NCBI GenBank assembly: GCA_023150835.1
Contig: JAKLKB010000165.1
Coordinates: 1 to 12,464 of the forward strand
From: Myxococcota bacterium
GTDB taxonomy: Bacteria > Myxococcota_C > UBA6777
Length of the DNA stretch: 12,464 nt
Direction of reading: 5' to 3'
In this document: piece by piece, positions 1-6,426 of the stretch
Layout: the number at the start of each line of letters is the position of its first letter
Numbering within the stretch: position 1 is the first letter of the stretch
Notes under the pieces: model-generated
The model's database searches: none
What the model was told of the DNA's origin: nothing
What the model saw: the letters and a program-made list of their open reading frames with translations, nothing else
Made by a program: the position numbers and the translations under genes

Positions 1-124
1 TGCATACAGCGTGTGTCATGAAAAAACAAAATCCCCGCTGCTTCCGACTTTCGCTCCCTCCCCTGTTCACGGGGGAGGGCTGGGGTGGGGGGGCCAACAA
101 GCGCTTAACCTAACGCCTATGGGG
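1..124. repeat. Left copy of 124-bp terminal inverted repeat
   Basis: Bases 1-124 are the reverse complement of 12326-12449 without gaps and with two mismatches (positions 5 and 14). The repeat contains a hairpin with perfect 8-bp arms, CCCTCCCC at 56-63 and GGGGAGGG at 72-79. Towards the window edge there is an A-rich tract at 21-31, which reads as a T-tract on the outward strand. GC-rich hairpins of this general look are common as dispersed intergenic repeats. No transposase or target-site duplication is visible, and the outer edge of the repeat may lie beyond the window. Confidence 0.93.
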
Positions 125-196
125 GCAGCCCCCTGTGGCTTCCCGATAATCGGGCATCTGCGAATGATGCTTTGTGTACATCACTCGGATATCGTA
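119..196 (+). repeat. Diverged, shortened copy of hairpin repeat family R3
   Basis: This stretch shares with 3043-3132 and 6337-6426 the opening GGGGCAGCCCCCTGTGGCT, the phrase TTTGTGTACA (shared with the 3010 copy only) and the closing CTCGGATATCGTA. It is about 11 bp shorter than the other copies between hairpin and end. Its hairpin is imperfect, because the right arm reads GGCTTCCC where the other copies have GGCTGCCC. It abuts the inner edge of the left inverted repeat. Bases 197-269, up to the first gene, show nothing else I can name. Confidence 0.7.
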
Positions 197-269
197 TTAC
201 CTCCCGTTTGCCCGCCCTCACAGAGCGGTGATTGCGCGATGTTCACATCGCCGCATGGAGAACTCGATC

Positions 270-1343
270 ATGCGCCGTTTTCCTCCGTTTTGCACACAGA
301 ACCACACGCAAAAGCCCTATCACAACGCCAAAAACGCTTGCTCTCTTCTCCGTTTCGACACGCATCCGCTCTGCGCCCTTCTCTTCTTGCTTTTCCTCCC
401 ATCCTGCACCTCCCCCGCCTCTCCTACTCTCGACGATCAACTCCGCCTCCACCACATCCAGATCAAAGGCACCCACAACAGCTACCACATCTCCCCCAAC
501 AACGGCGTCAAACCGTGGGACTACACCCACGCCCCGCTCACCGAACAACTCGACCAACAAGGCGTACGAAAGTTTGAACTCGACCTCTATTGGTCCCCCG
601 AACACAAACGCTTTGATGTCCTCCACGTCCCCGGATTCGACCCCCACAGCCGATGCCCGCTCTTCACAGACTGCCTCTCCGAGATCAACGCTTGGTCGAG
701 CAAACATCCCACCCACCTCCCTGTCTTTGTCTTCCTCGAAGCCAAAGAATCTTCTCCACCCGACGGATGGGATCTCTATTACCAACGCCTCGAAGCGGCC
801 ATCCTTTCGGTCTTTCCGCGCAAAGGACTCTTTACCCCTGACGATCTCCGCAAAGAACACCCCTCCCTCCAAGCCGCCCTCCAAAAAGACGGATGGCCAA
901 CCCTCCGAGAAGTCCGTGGCAAGGTTCTCTTCGTCCTGCTCGTCGGTGGCGAAAAGCGCGATGCCTACACCAAAAACGATCCTGCACAGCAAGACCGCCT
1001 GTGTTTTGTCACCGCTGAAACCAACGATCCTTTCGCTGCCATCGTCAAAATCGATTCCCCCCTCGGCAACGAACCCCAGATCCAAGCCGCCATCCGCGCC
1101 CACTTGATCGTGCGCACACGCGCTGACTCCCCCGAAGATGAACATGATCCCAAACGCCTCGCTGCCGCCCTCCAAAGCGGCGCACACATCATCAGCACCG
1201 ATGTCCCCGTCCCCCAAGCAGGCACCTCCTACGTTGTCACCCTCCCCAACGCAAACCCCGCTCGCTGTAACCCCATCCTCGCCCCTCCCGAATGTACCCC
1301 CCAAGCCCTCGAAGATCTCGCCTCCACACCATCCAAACCCTAA
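270..1343 (+). CDS. Ca2+-dependent PI-PLC-like phosphodiesterase lipoprotein
   Basis: Probable secreted phosphodiesterase of the Ca2+-dependent phosphoinositide phospholipase C family (PI-PLC-C1 type TIM barrel), 357 aa. The ATG at 270 has GGAG at 257-260, nine bases upstream; an in-frame ATG at 255 lacks this. The N-terminus has a long basic stretch, then a hydrophobic run (CALLFLLFLPSC, residues 35-46) ending in a lipobox, so Cys46 is probably lipidated and the enzyme membrane-anchored outside the cytoplasm. Family landmarks are GTHNSYH near residue 68 (His69, candidate general acid/base), FELDLYW near 102 (acidic metal ligands), LHVPG near 118 (second catalytic His) and, near the C-terminus, VRTRADSPEDE, ISTDVP and LPNANPARCNP. 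Bacterial members are largely uncharacterised and the lipid substrate cannot be read from the sequence. Codons are strongly C-rich. The next gene starts 14 bp downstream. Confidence 0.87.
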   Translation: MRRFPPFCTQNHTQKPYHNAKNACSLLRFDTHPLCALLFLLFLPSCTSPASPTLDDQLRLHHIQIKGTHNSYHISPNNGVKPWDYTHAPLTEQLDQQGVRKFELDLYWSPEHKRFDVLHVPGFDPHSRCPLFTDCLSEINAWSSKHPTHLPVFVFLEAKESSPPDGWDLYYQRLEAAILSVFPRKGLFTPDDLRKEHPSLQAALQKDGWPTLREVRGKVLFVLLVGGEKRDAYTKNDPAQQDRLCFVTAETNDPFAAIVKIDSPLGNEPQIQAAIRAHLIVRTRADSPEDEHDPKRLAAALQSGAHIISTDVPVPQAGTSYVVTLPNANPARCNPILAPPECTPQALEDLASTPSKP

Positions 1344-1357
1344 CCCAAGGTCACACC

Positions 1358-2836
1358 ATGCCTCTCTTCTTTCTTCTTTCTTGTCAGGTAGGACTTACAC
1401 AGTCGGATAGTTTTCGTGGGGTGTCACCCCACACCCCACAAGGGAGCACCGCTCCCTTGACCCCGTATTGGCGAAACGAGCACTGTTTTTCAAACCAGCA
1501 ACGCTCTCGCTTGAAACAGCGCGAACACGGCTTTTTTTGGCAACCACGCCACGTTGCGGCTTGTCTCTTTTTATTTCTCGGTGTTTTGATGCTGCCCTTC
1601 ACCGCAAATGCGCAATCCATCCCCTCCCTTCTGCTTTTTGTCGGAAACAGCTACACCTACGGCAACGATCCCCAAGCCCTCAACCAACAAACCATCGCCA
1701 TGCTCCGAGAGTTCCTTCCCCCACAAACCACCACCCACCAAGAACGCATCGCTTATGGCGGATATCTCTGGGAACAACACCTCGCTGACCTCCAAAACAC
1801 CCAAACCATCAAGCCTTTGCGCCAACTCCTCCTCGAAAGCCAAGATCCCCTTCATCGCTGGCAATGGGTCGTCTTCCAAGAACAAAGCCAGATCCCGGGC
1901 ATCCCCGAAACCGACCCCTACGCCCAACGCAGCACCGCCGCCATCCAACAACTCGCGGCCACCGTACATACACGCAACGCACGCTCCATCTTGCTCATGA
2001 CATGGGGGCGACGAGATGGCGACTCACAAAACAAGACCCTATTTCCCGACTTCAAAACCATGCAAGCACGCCTTCGCGATGGCTATCTTCGCTACCGCAC
2101 TCGCGCCTCTACCCCCCAATACACCGTCTACATCGCGCCCGCTGGCATCGCATGGGAACACCTTTACGACGATATCAAACGCAACGGCCAAGACCCTCTA
2201 CGCCCTGAAAGCCTCTGGTATCGGCTCTATGATGCCGATGGCAGCCACCCCTCCCTCCTTGGAACTTTCCTCGCTGCCGCCACCCTCACCGCCGCACTCA
2301 CGGGCCGCGATCCCCGCTCTCTCACCTACAACCCCTCCCCCAACATCCTCGAAGCCGAACGCAAACAACTCCTCCAAGCCGCTTACCAAGCCGTCTTCCA
2401 AAATACCCTACCCTTCCCCTTCCCTTGGGCCTCCGCCTCCGAACCCAACCAAGAACCCACACCCGAATCCCCCCATGAATCCGAACCCACACAAACAAAC
2501 ACCGAACCTGCTTCCCCCGATGCTTCGATCGAATCCACCACTTCCGAAACTCCCCATGAATCCGAACCCACACAAACAAACACCGAAACTCCCCATGAAT
2601 CCGCCTCTTCTGAATCCTCCATTGAATCACCTCTTGAGTCCGTTCACTCCGAGATCTCGACCGAATCATCCACTGAACAGCCCCCCCAAGACGCCCTTCC
2701 TTCCGATACGAACAGCACACCCAATGCCCAAGGCTGTTGCGCAGCCCATCCAACCGCTTCTCTCGATCTCCCGACCTTGCTCCTTTTGCTCTTCGGACTC
2801 ATCTTCTTTCTCCGCCGTTTTGCTTATGGCGTGTAG
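1358..2836 (+). CDS. Secreted SGNH/GDSL-type hydrolase with MYXO-CTERM-like tail
   Basis: Predicted exported hydrolase of the SGNH superfamily (DUF4886-like), 492 aa from ATG 1358 (AAGG eight bases upstream). The signal peptide is internal: a hydrophobic run near residues 67-82 ends in TANAQS, suggesting cleavage after Ala85. The catalytic domain starts with LLLFVGNSYT (Ser98 nucleophile, block I), followed by YGG near 133, VVFQEQSQ near 171, and DADGSHPS with Asp294/His297 as the rest of the triad. Residues ~360-458 form a Ser/Glu/Pro/Thr linker with duplicated segments. The C-terminus is GCC, a leucine-rich helix (~469-485) and RR, resembling MYXO-CTERM sorting signals. A dispersed repeat (1416-1541) supplies about 40 residues before the signal peptide, so the true start may be later, for example TTG 1511, which would give a normal-length signal peptide but has no clear ribosome site. 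Substrate unknown; esterase or carbohydrate deacetylase are possibilities. Confidence 0.8.
   Translation: MPLFFLLSCQVGLTQSDSFRGVSPHTPQGSTAPLTPYWRNEHCFSNQQRSRLKQREHGFFWQPRHVAACLFLFLGVLMLPFTANAQSIPSLLLFVGNSYTYGNDPQALNQQTIAMLREFLPPQTTTHQERIAYGGYLWEQHLADLQNTQTIKPLRQLLLESQDPLHRWQWVVFQEQSQIPGIPETDPYAQRSTAAIQQLAATVHTRNARSILLMTWGRRDGDSQNKTLFPDFKTMQARLRDGYLRYRTRASTPQYTVYIAPAGIAWEHLYDDIKRNGQDPLRPESLWYRLYDADGSHPSLLGTFLAAATLTAALTGRDPRSLTYNPSPNILEAERKQLLQAAYQAVFQNTLPFPFPWASASEPNQEPTPESPHESEPTQTNTEPASPDASIESTTSETPHESEPTQTNTETPHESASSESSIESPLESVHSEISTESSTEQPPQDALPSDTNSTPNAQGCCAAHPTASLDLPTLLLLLFGLIFFLRRFAYGV
1416..1541 (+). repeat. R2 dispersed repeat, copy A (inside the SGNH gene 5' end)
   Basis: This ~125-bp element is related to the reverse complements of 12035-12160 and 12204-12329. 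Shared landmarks are TTGACCCCGT, a TTTCAAAC/TTTCATAC block, GCTTGAA/GCTTGCAA and GCGAACACGG followed by a T-run. The motif TAGGACTTACACAGTCG (1389-1405) lies just upstream. The same motif with two changes occurs at 12188-12204, but there in the opposite orientation relative to the repeat body. The element is read through by the SGNH hydrolase frame ahead of its signal peptide. Confidence 0.8.
2471..2587 (+). repeat. In-frame duplicated segment in the hydrolase linker
   Basis: A 36-bp segment at 2471-2506 recurs at 2552-2587 and encodes PHESEPTQTNTE twice in the Ser/Glu/Pro/Thr-rich linker. A third, partial copy (gaaactccccatgaatccg) follows from 2585. The spacing keeps the frame, so copy-number change would lengthen or shorten the stalk between the hydrolase domain and the C-terminal sorting tail without disrupting either. 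Confidence 0.85.
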
Positions 2837-2842
2837 ATCTCT

Positions 2843-3042
2843 CGATAACCCCCAAGCATCCGCCGATTCGTGGATCTTACGATAACTCACGAGCATCCGC
2901 CGCTTCGTGGATCTTACGATAACTCACGAGCATCCGCCGCTTCGTGGACCTTACGATCATACGAAATCCGCCCATGGTGTGATCGACGGAGCTTCGTGTG
3001 TCTCACGAACATACGAAATCCGCCCATGGTGTGATCGACGGA
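2843..3042 (+). repeat. 37-bp tandem repeat array with variant units
   Basis: Three adjacent 37-bp units occupy 2843-2879, 2880-2916 and 2917-2953. They share CGATAAC, GCATCCGCCG and TTCGTGGA and differ at only a few bases. A fourth 37-bp stretch (2954-2990) keeps the CGAT start but has the alternative body CATACGAAATCCGCCCATGG. After a 15-bp insert that body recurs as another 37-bp unit (3006-3042). A further unit of the first type sits at about 3130-3166, beyond the hairpin repeat. The array begins six bases after the SGNH hydrolase stop codon. No unique spacers separate the units, so it is not CRISPR. Bases 3167-3217 hold only the leader and ribosome site of the next gene. Confidence 0.9.
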
Positions 3043-3132
3043 TGTAGGGGCAGCCCCCTGTGGCTGCCCAAGAACAGGGCGTATACAGCAACTCGTGGCA
3101 ACGTTTTGTGTACACGTCTCTCGAATATCGTA
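3010..3132 (+). repeat. R3 hairpin repeat, 123-bp copy
   Basis: This matches 6304-6426 with the same total length of 123 bp. Conserved parts are CATACGAAATCC at the start, a central hairpin (arms GGGCAGCC 3048-3055 and GGCTGCCC 3062-3069, loop ccctgt), the stretch CCAAGAACAGGGCGT, and the terminal CTCTCGAATATCGTA. The part between ~3080 and ~3115 is much less conserved. The first 33 bp of the copy coincide with the last 37-bp unit of the tandem array, so the two repeat families are nested. Confidence 0.88.
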
Positions 3133-3217
3133 CAACCCCCAAGCATCCGCCGTTTCGTGCATCACCGCCATCAAAACGTTCCGCACCAACCCCACCGCAT
3201 CGGAGAAAAGAACTGCC

Positions 3218-3871
3218 ATGTTCTTCTTTGCAAACAAAAAAACCAAACTCCCTGATCCAGCAAGCGCACTCCCGGGTAGAACCCAAGCGATCCCAACGTC
3301 CACTACCCACTTTGTTCTACAAACGCCGATCAAACCGCCGTTTCCGACACATCTACAACAAGCGCTCTTTGGAATGGGTTGCTTTTGGGGAGCCGAACGC
3401 AAGTTCTGGACGCAACAAGGCATCCACACCACCGCTGTCGGATACGCCGCAGGGATCACACCCAACCCCACTTACCACGAGGTCTGCTCTGGAATGACGG
3501 GACACAATGAAGTCGTCCTCGTTGTCTTTGATCCGCTCACGATCTCTTATCAAGCCCTGCTGCGGATCTTTTGGGAGTCTCACGATCCCACCCAAGGCAT
3601 GCGCCAAGGCAACGATACCGGCACACAATACCGTTCCGGGATCTACACCTCCGACAACACCCAACACCAACAAGCCCTCGCCACACGCGATGCCTTCCAA
3701 CCTCGTCTTCTCGCCGCTGGCTTCGGCACGATCACCACCGAGATCTTGCCTGCCCCCACCTTCTACTACGCCGAAGAATACCACCAACAATACCTCGCCA
3801 AAGTTCCCGATGGGTACTGTGGACTCGGTGGAACGGGGGTCTCCTGCCCTATTGGCCTTCTCCCTGCTTAA
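3218..3871 (+). CDS. msrA: Peptide-methionine (S)-S-oxide reductase MsrA
   Basis: MsrA reduces the S-epimer of methionine sulfoxide in proteins and free methionine, a cytoplasmic antioxidant repair step usually recycled by thioredoxin. The 217-aa product matches the long E. coli-like form (212 aa). The ATG at 3218 is preferred over the longer frame because [20 protein letters not shown] aligns with the E. coli N-terminus (F-x-K-K ... P-A-D-A-L-P-G-R); GGAG lies at 3202-3205. The catalytic motif [10 protein letters not shown] places the nucleophile at Cys55. [35 protein letters not shown] and [12 protein letters not shown] are family signatures. The resolving cysteines Cys201 and Cys210 lie in [13 protein letters not shown], so the full three-cysteine relay appears intact. 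Upstream is the repeat-filled region and downstream a 171-bp gap with no feature I can name. Confidence 0.97.
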   Translation: MFFFANKKTKLPDPASALPGRTQAIPTSTTHFVLQTPIKPPFPTHLQQALFGMGCFWGAERKFWTQQGIHTTAVGYAAGITPNPTYHEVCSGMTGHNEVVLVVFDPLTISYQALLRIFWESHDPTQGMRQGNDTGTQYRSGIYTSDNTQHQQALATRDAFQPRLLAAGFGTITTEILPAPTFYYAEEYHQQYLAKVPDGYCGLGGTGVSCPIGLLPA

Positions 3872-4042
3872 AGCCTCTTCTATTGCCTCGGTGGTATGGG
3901 AGAAATCGCCTGTTTCTTGCCTCGAAGAATTTCTCCGCACCTGAGGCTTGCATCCAAGCGCCTATCGCTCTACTCTCCTCCACGCTGATCCCCTTTTCAC
4001 CGCGCCGATCTCTCCGATCTTGCGCTTACAGGAGCCGAGAAC

Positions 4043-4708
4043 ATGCTGTTTGCAACAGGCACTTTCCTTTCCATGCTCTTTGATTTCCTCCTCAAACTCT
4101 TTGGCCCGATCCTTGGTGTTTTGGCTGGCTGGTACTGGGGCCAATGGCAAGCCAACGCTTCTTGGAAGAAAAAAGAATTCAAAACCGTCCTTTTGCTCGG
4201 ACTCAACCAGATCCAACGCCTTGATCCCCAAGCCTCCGAACAAAAATACGCTGCGTCTCTCAAACTGCGCACGCTTTTCGAACGCAAGATCGAAAGCATC
4301 TTCCCCAACAAAGCCATGCTCGATCTGGTCACCCAAGGCATCGAAAAAACCACCGAACAAGATCCGCTCGTCCGCTTTCCCAAAGAAGACGGGTGGTTCG
4401 TCCTCAATCGCGTCCTCAACGAGATCGCCGAACAGTTCGCCACCGGCACACTCAAACGCGACATGGGCCTCCCCGTCCACAACCAGTCCTATCTCTTCTG
4501 CTTGACCTTCGAGCGCGACGGCAAAATGCACCAATTCAAACCCCGCGTCTTGATGATTCAAAAGCAAGAACTCCTCAACTTCCCCGACAACGGAGCCATC
4601 TTACTCGAAAGTCCCAACCACGAAGTCCGTGTCCGTACCCTTCGCCAACTCAAAAAAGAATACCAAAGCAATCCTCATCTCTTTATGGAACTGGAGATAT
4701 CCCTCTAA
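4043..4708 (+). CDS. Unrecognised membrane-anchored protein
   Basis: A 221-aa protein I cannot place in a family. The start at 4043 has AGGAG at 4030-4034, eight bases upstream; a second ATG at 4073 is possible. Residues ~5-33 form one hydrophobic segment (LFDFLLKLFGPILGVLAGWY), followed at once by QWQANASWKKKEFK, which suggests an N-terminal membrane anchor with a cytoplasmic soluble domain by the positive-inside rule. The rest is a mixed helical/strand, charged domain with a Trp/Phe-rich centre (EDGWFVLNRVLNEIAEQFATG) and a beta-rich-looking end (LFCLTFERDGKMHQFKPRVLMI). I see no enzymatic motif. C-rich codon use resembles the genes upstream. The TPR-like gene begins 68 bp downstream on the same strand. 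Confidence 0.8.
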   Translation: MLFATGTFLSMLFDFLLKLFGPILGVLAGWYWGQWQANASWKKKEFKTVLLLGLNQIQRLDPQASEQKYAASLKLRTLFERKIESIFPNKAMLDLVTQGIEKTTEQDPLVRFPKEDGWFVLNRVLNEIAEQFATGTLKRDMGLPVHNQSYLFCLTFERDGKMHQFKPRVLMIQKQELLNFPDNGAILLESPNHEVRVRTLRQLKKEYQSNPHLFMELEISL

Positions 4709-4776
4709 TATCCACCCACTTCCGCCCACAACTGCTGCGACGCCCCTCAATACAGCCCTCGGAGTTTTGCCTTCAA

Positions 4777-5310
4777 ATGACCCAACCTTCTTCTCGGCCC
4801 CCAAAAACCGAAGTGCCGATGTCATCACCCCAAAACGCCGCCCCTTCCCCCCAAACCGAAGTGCCGATGTCATCATCCCGAAAGATCCGCGTGATCCATC
4901 ACCCTCACCACGCCCAAAAACGCCAAACCCACACCTTTTATCCCACCCTCTCTCCCCAAGAACCCGAAGACTCCCACCTTTCAACCGAAGAACGCCGTAT
5001 CCTCGAATCCTCCGACCTTCTCACTCGATTTCGGATCGCCACCGAGATGTTGCGTACGGGTCGATTCTTTCGATCTATCGAGGCTTTTGATTACATTCAA
5101 CAACAACACCCCGAGCAAGCCGCACACACACACGCCCAAATCGGTGCCGCTCACTTTTTCCTCCACCACTACGAAAAAGCCATCCACCACTACGAAAAAG
5201 CCCTTGAACTCGGTGCCAACCCAACCATGATGCACGCCAACATTCTCGAAGCCCGCAACGCACAACAACCCTACAACCATCACCCCTCCAATCAGAAAGA
5301 AATCGGGTAA
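4777..5310 (+). CDS. Small TPR-like protein
   Basis: A 177-aa soluble protein, probably a protein-interaction module. The ATG at 4777 has GGAG at 4761-4764; the frame is open further upstream but that part reads like an out-of-frame Arg/Pro/Ser shadow of the preceding gene. Residues 1-70 are low-complexity, with a 16-aa in-frame duplication carrying TEVPMSS twice (22-bp identical DNA at 4806-4827 and 4854-4875). Residues ~80-165 look like two TPR-type helical hairpins: ATEMLRTGRFFRSIEAFDYI, then AQIGAAHFFLHHYEKAIHHY running on into KALELGANP, with the usual Gly/Ala, Tyr and Ala positions. A second small duplication (5163-5181 and 5184-5202) repeats HHYEKA. There is no signal peptide. It ends 9 bp before the DUF1295 gene, so co-transcription is likely. 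Partner unknown. Confidence 0.75.
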   Translation: MTQPSSRPPKTEVPMSSPQNAAPSPQTEVPMSSSRKIRVIHHPHHAQKRQTHTFYPTLSPQEPEDSHLSTEERRILESSDLLTRFRIATEMLRTGRFFRSIEAFDYIQQQHPEQAAHTHAQIGAAHFFLHHYEKAIHHYEKALELGANPTMMHANILEARNAQQPYNHHPSNQKEIG

Positions 5311-5319
5311 GCAACAAAG

Positions 5320-6228
5320 ATGCAGAAAGAAGCTTCAACCACTTGGAGTGTATCATCATCACGCGGTTTGTGCTTGGCGGCCTATGTCGTCGCACTCGGA
5401 GCCGCGTGGTTGACGGTCTCCCTTGTCCCCACAGAAAGCAGCCTATGGAAAGCGATCTGGGCGGATGTTGTCGCAACATGCGTCATCTTTGCTTCGAGCC
5501 TCTGGACCCGAAATTCGAGTATGTACGACCCTTATTGGAGTGTGGCCCCTGTGCCGATCGCGCTTTACTGGTATCTTGTCCACACACCCGTAGCATCCGA
5601 TCGATGGCGTGCGTGGCTTGTGCTTGCGGGGGTCGCATTTTGGTCGGTACGTCTGACGCTCAACTGGCTGACCGGCTGGAAAGGGCTTGGGCACGAAGAT
5701 TGGCGTTATCGCCAGATCCGCGAACAGACGGGACCGTTGTGGTGGTTGGTGAGTTTTCTCGGAATCCACATGTTTCCGACCGTGGTCGTGCTTTTCGGTT
5801 GTCTGCCGATCTGGGCGGTGATGACAGCCCGAGGGCGAGCCTTGGGCTGGCTTGACGTTGCAGCGGCCTTGGTCACGATCAGCGCGGTGGTGATCGAGAT
5901 GATCGCGGACCTACAACTACGGCACTTTATGCGCGATCGCAAGCCCGAAGAGATGATGCGTCGGGGCCTTTGGGCCTATTCTCGCCATCCCAACTACTTT
6001 GGAGAGATCCTCTTTTGGTGCGGATTGTATCTATTTGGAGTCGCGGCCAATCCCGCGCTCGTGTGGATCGCTATCGGTCCCCTCTCGATGATCTTGCTCT
6101 TTCTCTTCATCTCGATCCCCTTGGTGGAGAAAAAGATTCTCAAAACCAGACCGCAGTATCGGCAACTTCAACAAGAGATCTCGATGCTTCTCCCCTTGCC
6201 ACCGAGATATCCTTCACCTCCTCGCTGA
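5320..6228 (+). CDS. DUF1295 / steroid 5-alpha-reductase-like membrane protein
   Basis: A 302-aa polytopic inner-membrane protein of the DUF1295 family, related to the C-terminal domain of steroid 5-alpha-reductases and to isoprenylcysteine methyltransferases. Family marks are SMYDPYWSVAPV (residues ~67-78), LTGWKGLGHEDWRYRQIREQ (~110-130), and RRGLWAYSRHPNYFGEILFW (~210-230), the last being the cofactor-site signature of this fold. About seven or eight hydrophobic segments are visible, and the C-terminus is cytoplasmic-looking with LVEKKILKTRPQYRQLQ. Most bacterial members have no proven substrate; NADPH-dependent reduction of a lipid is a family-level guess. The start is set by the first ATG, with only a weak ribosome site (GGTAA). 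Codon use is more G-rich than the five genes upstream. Its stop faces the ComA-like gene across a 198-bp convergent gap. Confidence 0.9.
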   Translation: MQKEASTTWSVSSSRGLCLAAYVVALGAAWLTVSLVPTESSLWKAIWADVVATCVIFASSLWTRNSSMYDPYWSVAPVPIALYWYLVHTPVASDRWRAWLVLAGVAFWSVRLTLNWLTGWKGLGHEDWRYRQIREQTGPLWWLVSFLGIHMFPTVVVLFGCLPIWAVMTARGRALGWLDVAAALVTISAVVIEMIADLQLRHFMRDRKPEEMMRRGLWAYSRHPNYFGEILFWCGLYLFGVAANPALVWIAIGPLSMILLFLFISIPLVEKKILKTRPQYRQLQQEISMLLPLPPRYPSPPR

Positions 6229-6303
6229 TTCCCCGAGATCACCCCAAACCCCGCCCACATCGGCGTAGCCTCTCAACCAACCCACAAAACAAACTCAACA
6301 AGT

Positions 6304-6426
6304 CATACGAAATCCACCCATAGTGTGAGCGACCTTTGTAGGGGCAGCCCCCTGTGGCTGCCCAAGAACAGGGCGTCTCCAACGGATCGCACCTACCCTT
6401 CAATCACACTTCTCTCGGATATCGTA
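6304..6426 (+). repeat. R3 hairpin repeat, 123-bp copy between convergent genes
   Basis: Same family and same length as 3010-3132: CATACGAAATCC at the start, central hairpin, CCAAGAACAGGGCGT, and CTCTCGGATATCGTA at the end. Its last base touches the stop codon of the ComA-like gene (6427-6429 on the opposite strand). Bases 6229-6303, between the DUF1295 stop and the repeat, show nothing I can name. Confidence 0.88.
6342..6363. terminator. Perfect 8-bp hairpin, possible bidirectional terminator
   Basis: Arms GGGCAGCC (6342-6349) and GGCTGCCC (6356-6363) are exact complements with the 6-base loop ccctgt. It sits between the convergent DUF1295 and ComA-like genes, where a terminator is expected. 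It lacks a following T-run on either strand, so intrinsic termination is uncertain; a protective mRNA 3' structure or a plain repeat is equally possible. Confidence 0.35.

Noticed and set aside
160-200. Promoter inside the R3 repeat (TTGTGT with a TATTAC-like -10) driving the PI-PLC-like gene
   Set aside because: The -35 and -10 matches are weak and the spacing differs between repeat copies (17 versus 19), so it cannot be supported.
243-1304. 353-codon open frame on the minus strand
   Set aside because: It lies wholly antisense to the PI-PLC-like gene, is a low-complexity Gly/Val/Glu/Asp protein with no family features, and arises from the C-rich codon pattern of the real gene.
2016-2885. 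289-codon + strand frame rich in Pro/Asn/Ser
   Set aside because: Out-of-frame shadow of the SGNH hydrolase; composition is non-biological and it contains no domain, while the other frame has the SGNH motifs.
2843-3166. CRISPR array
   Set aside because: The 37-bp units are contiguous with no unique spacers, and no cas gene is present.
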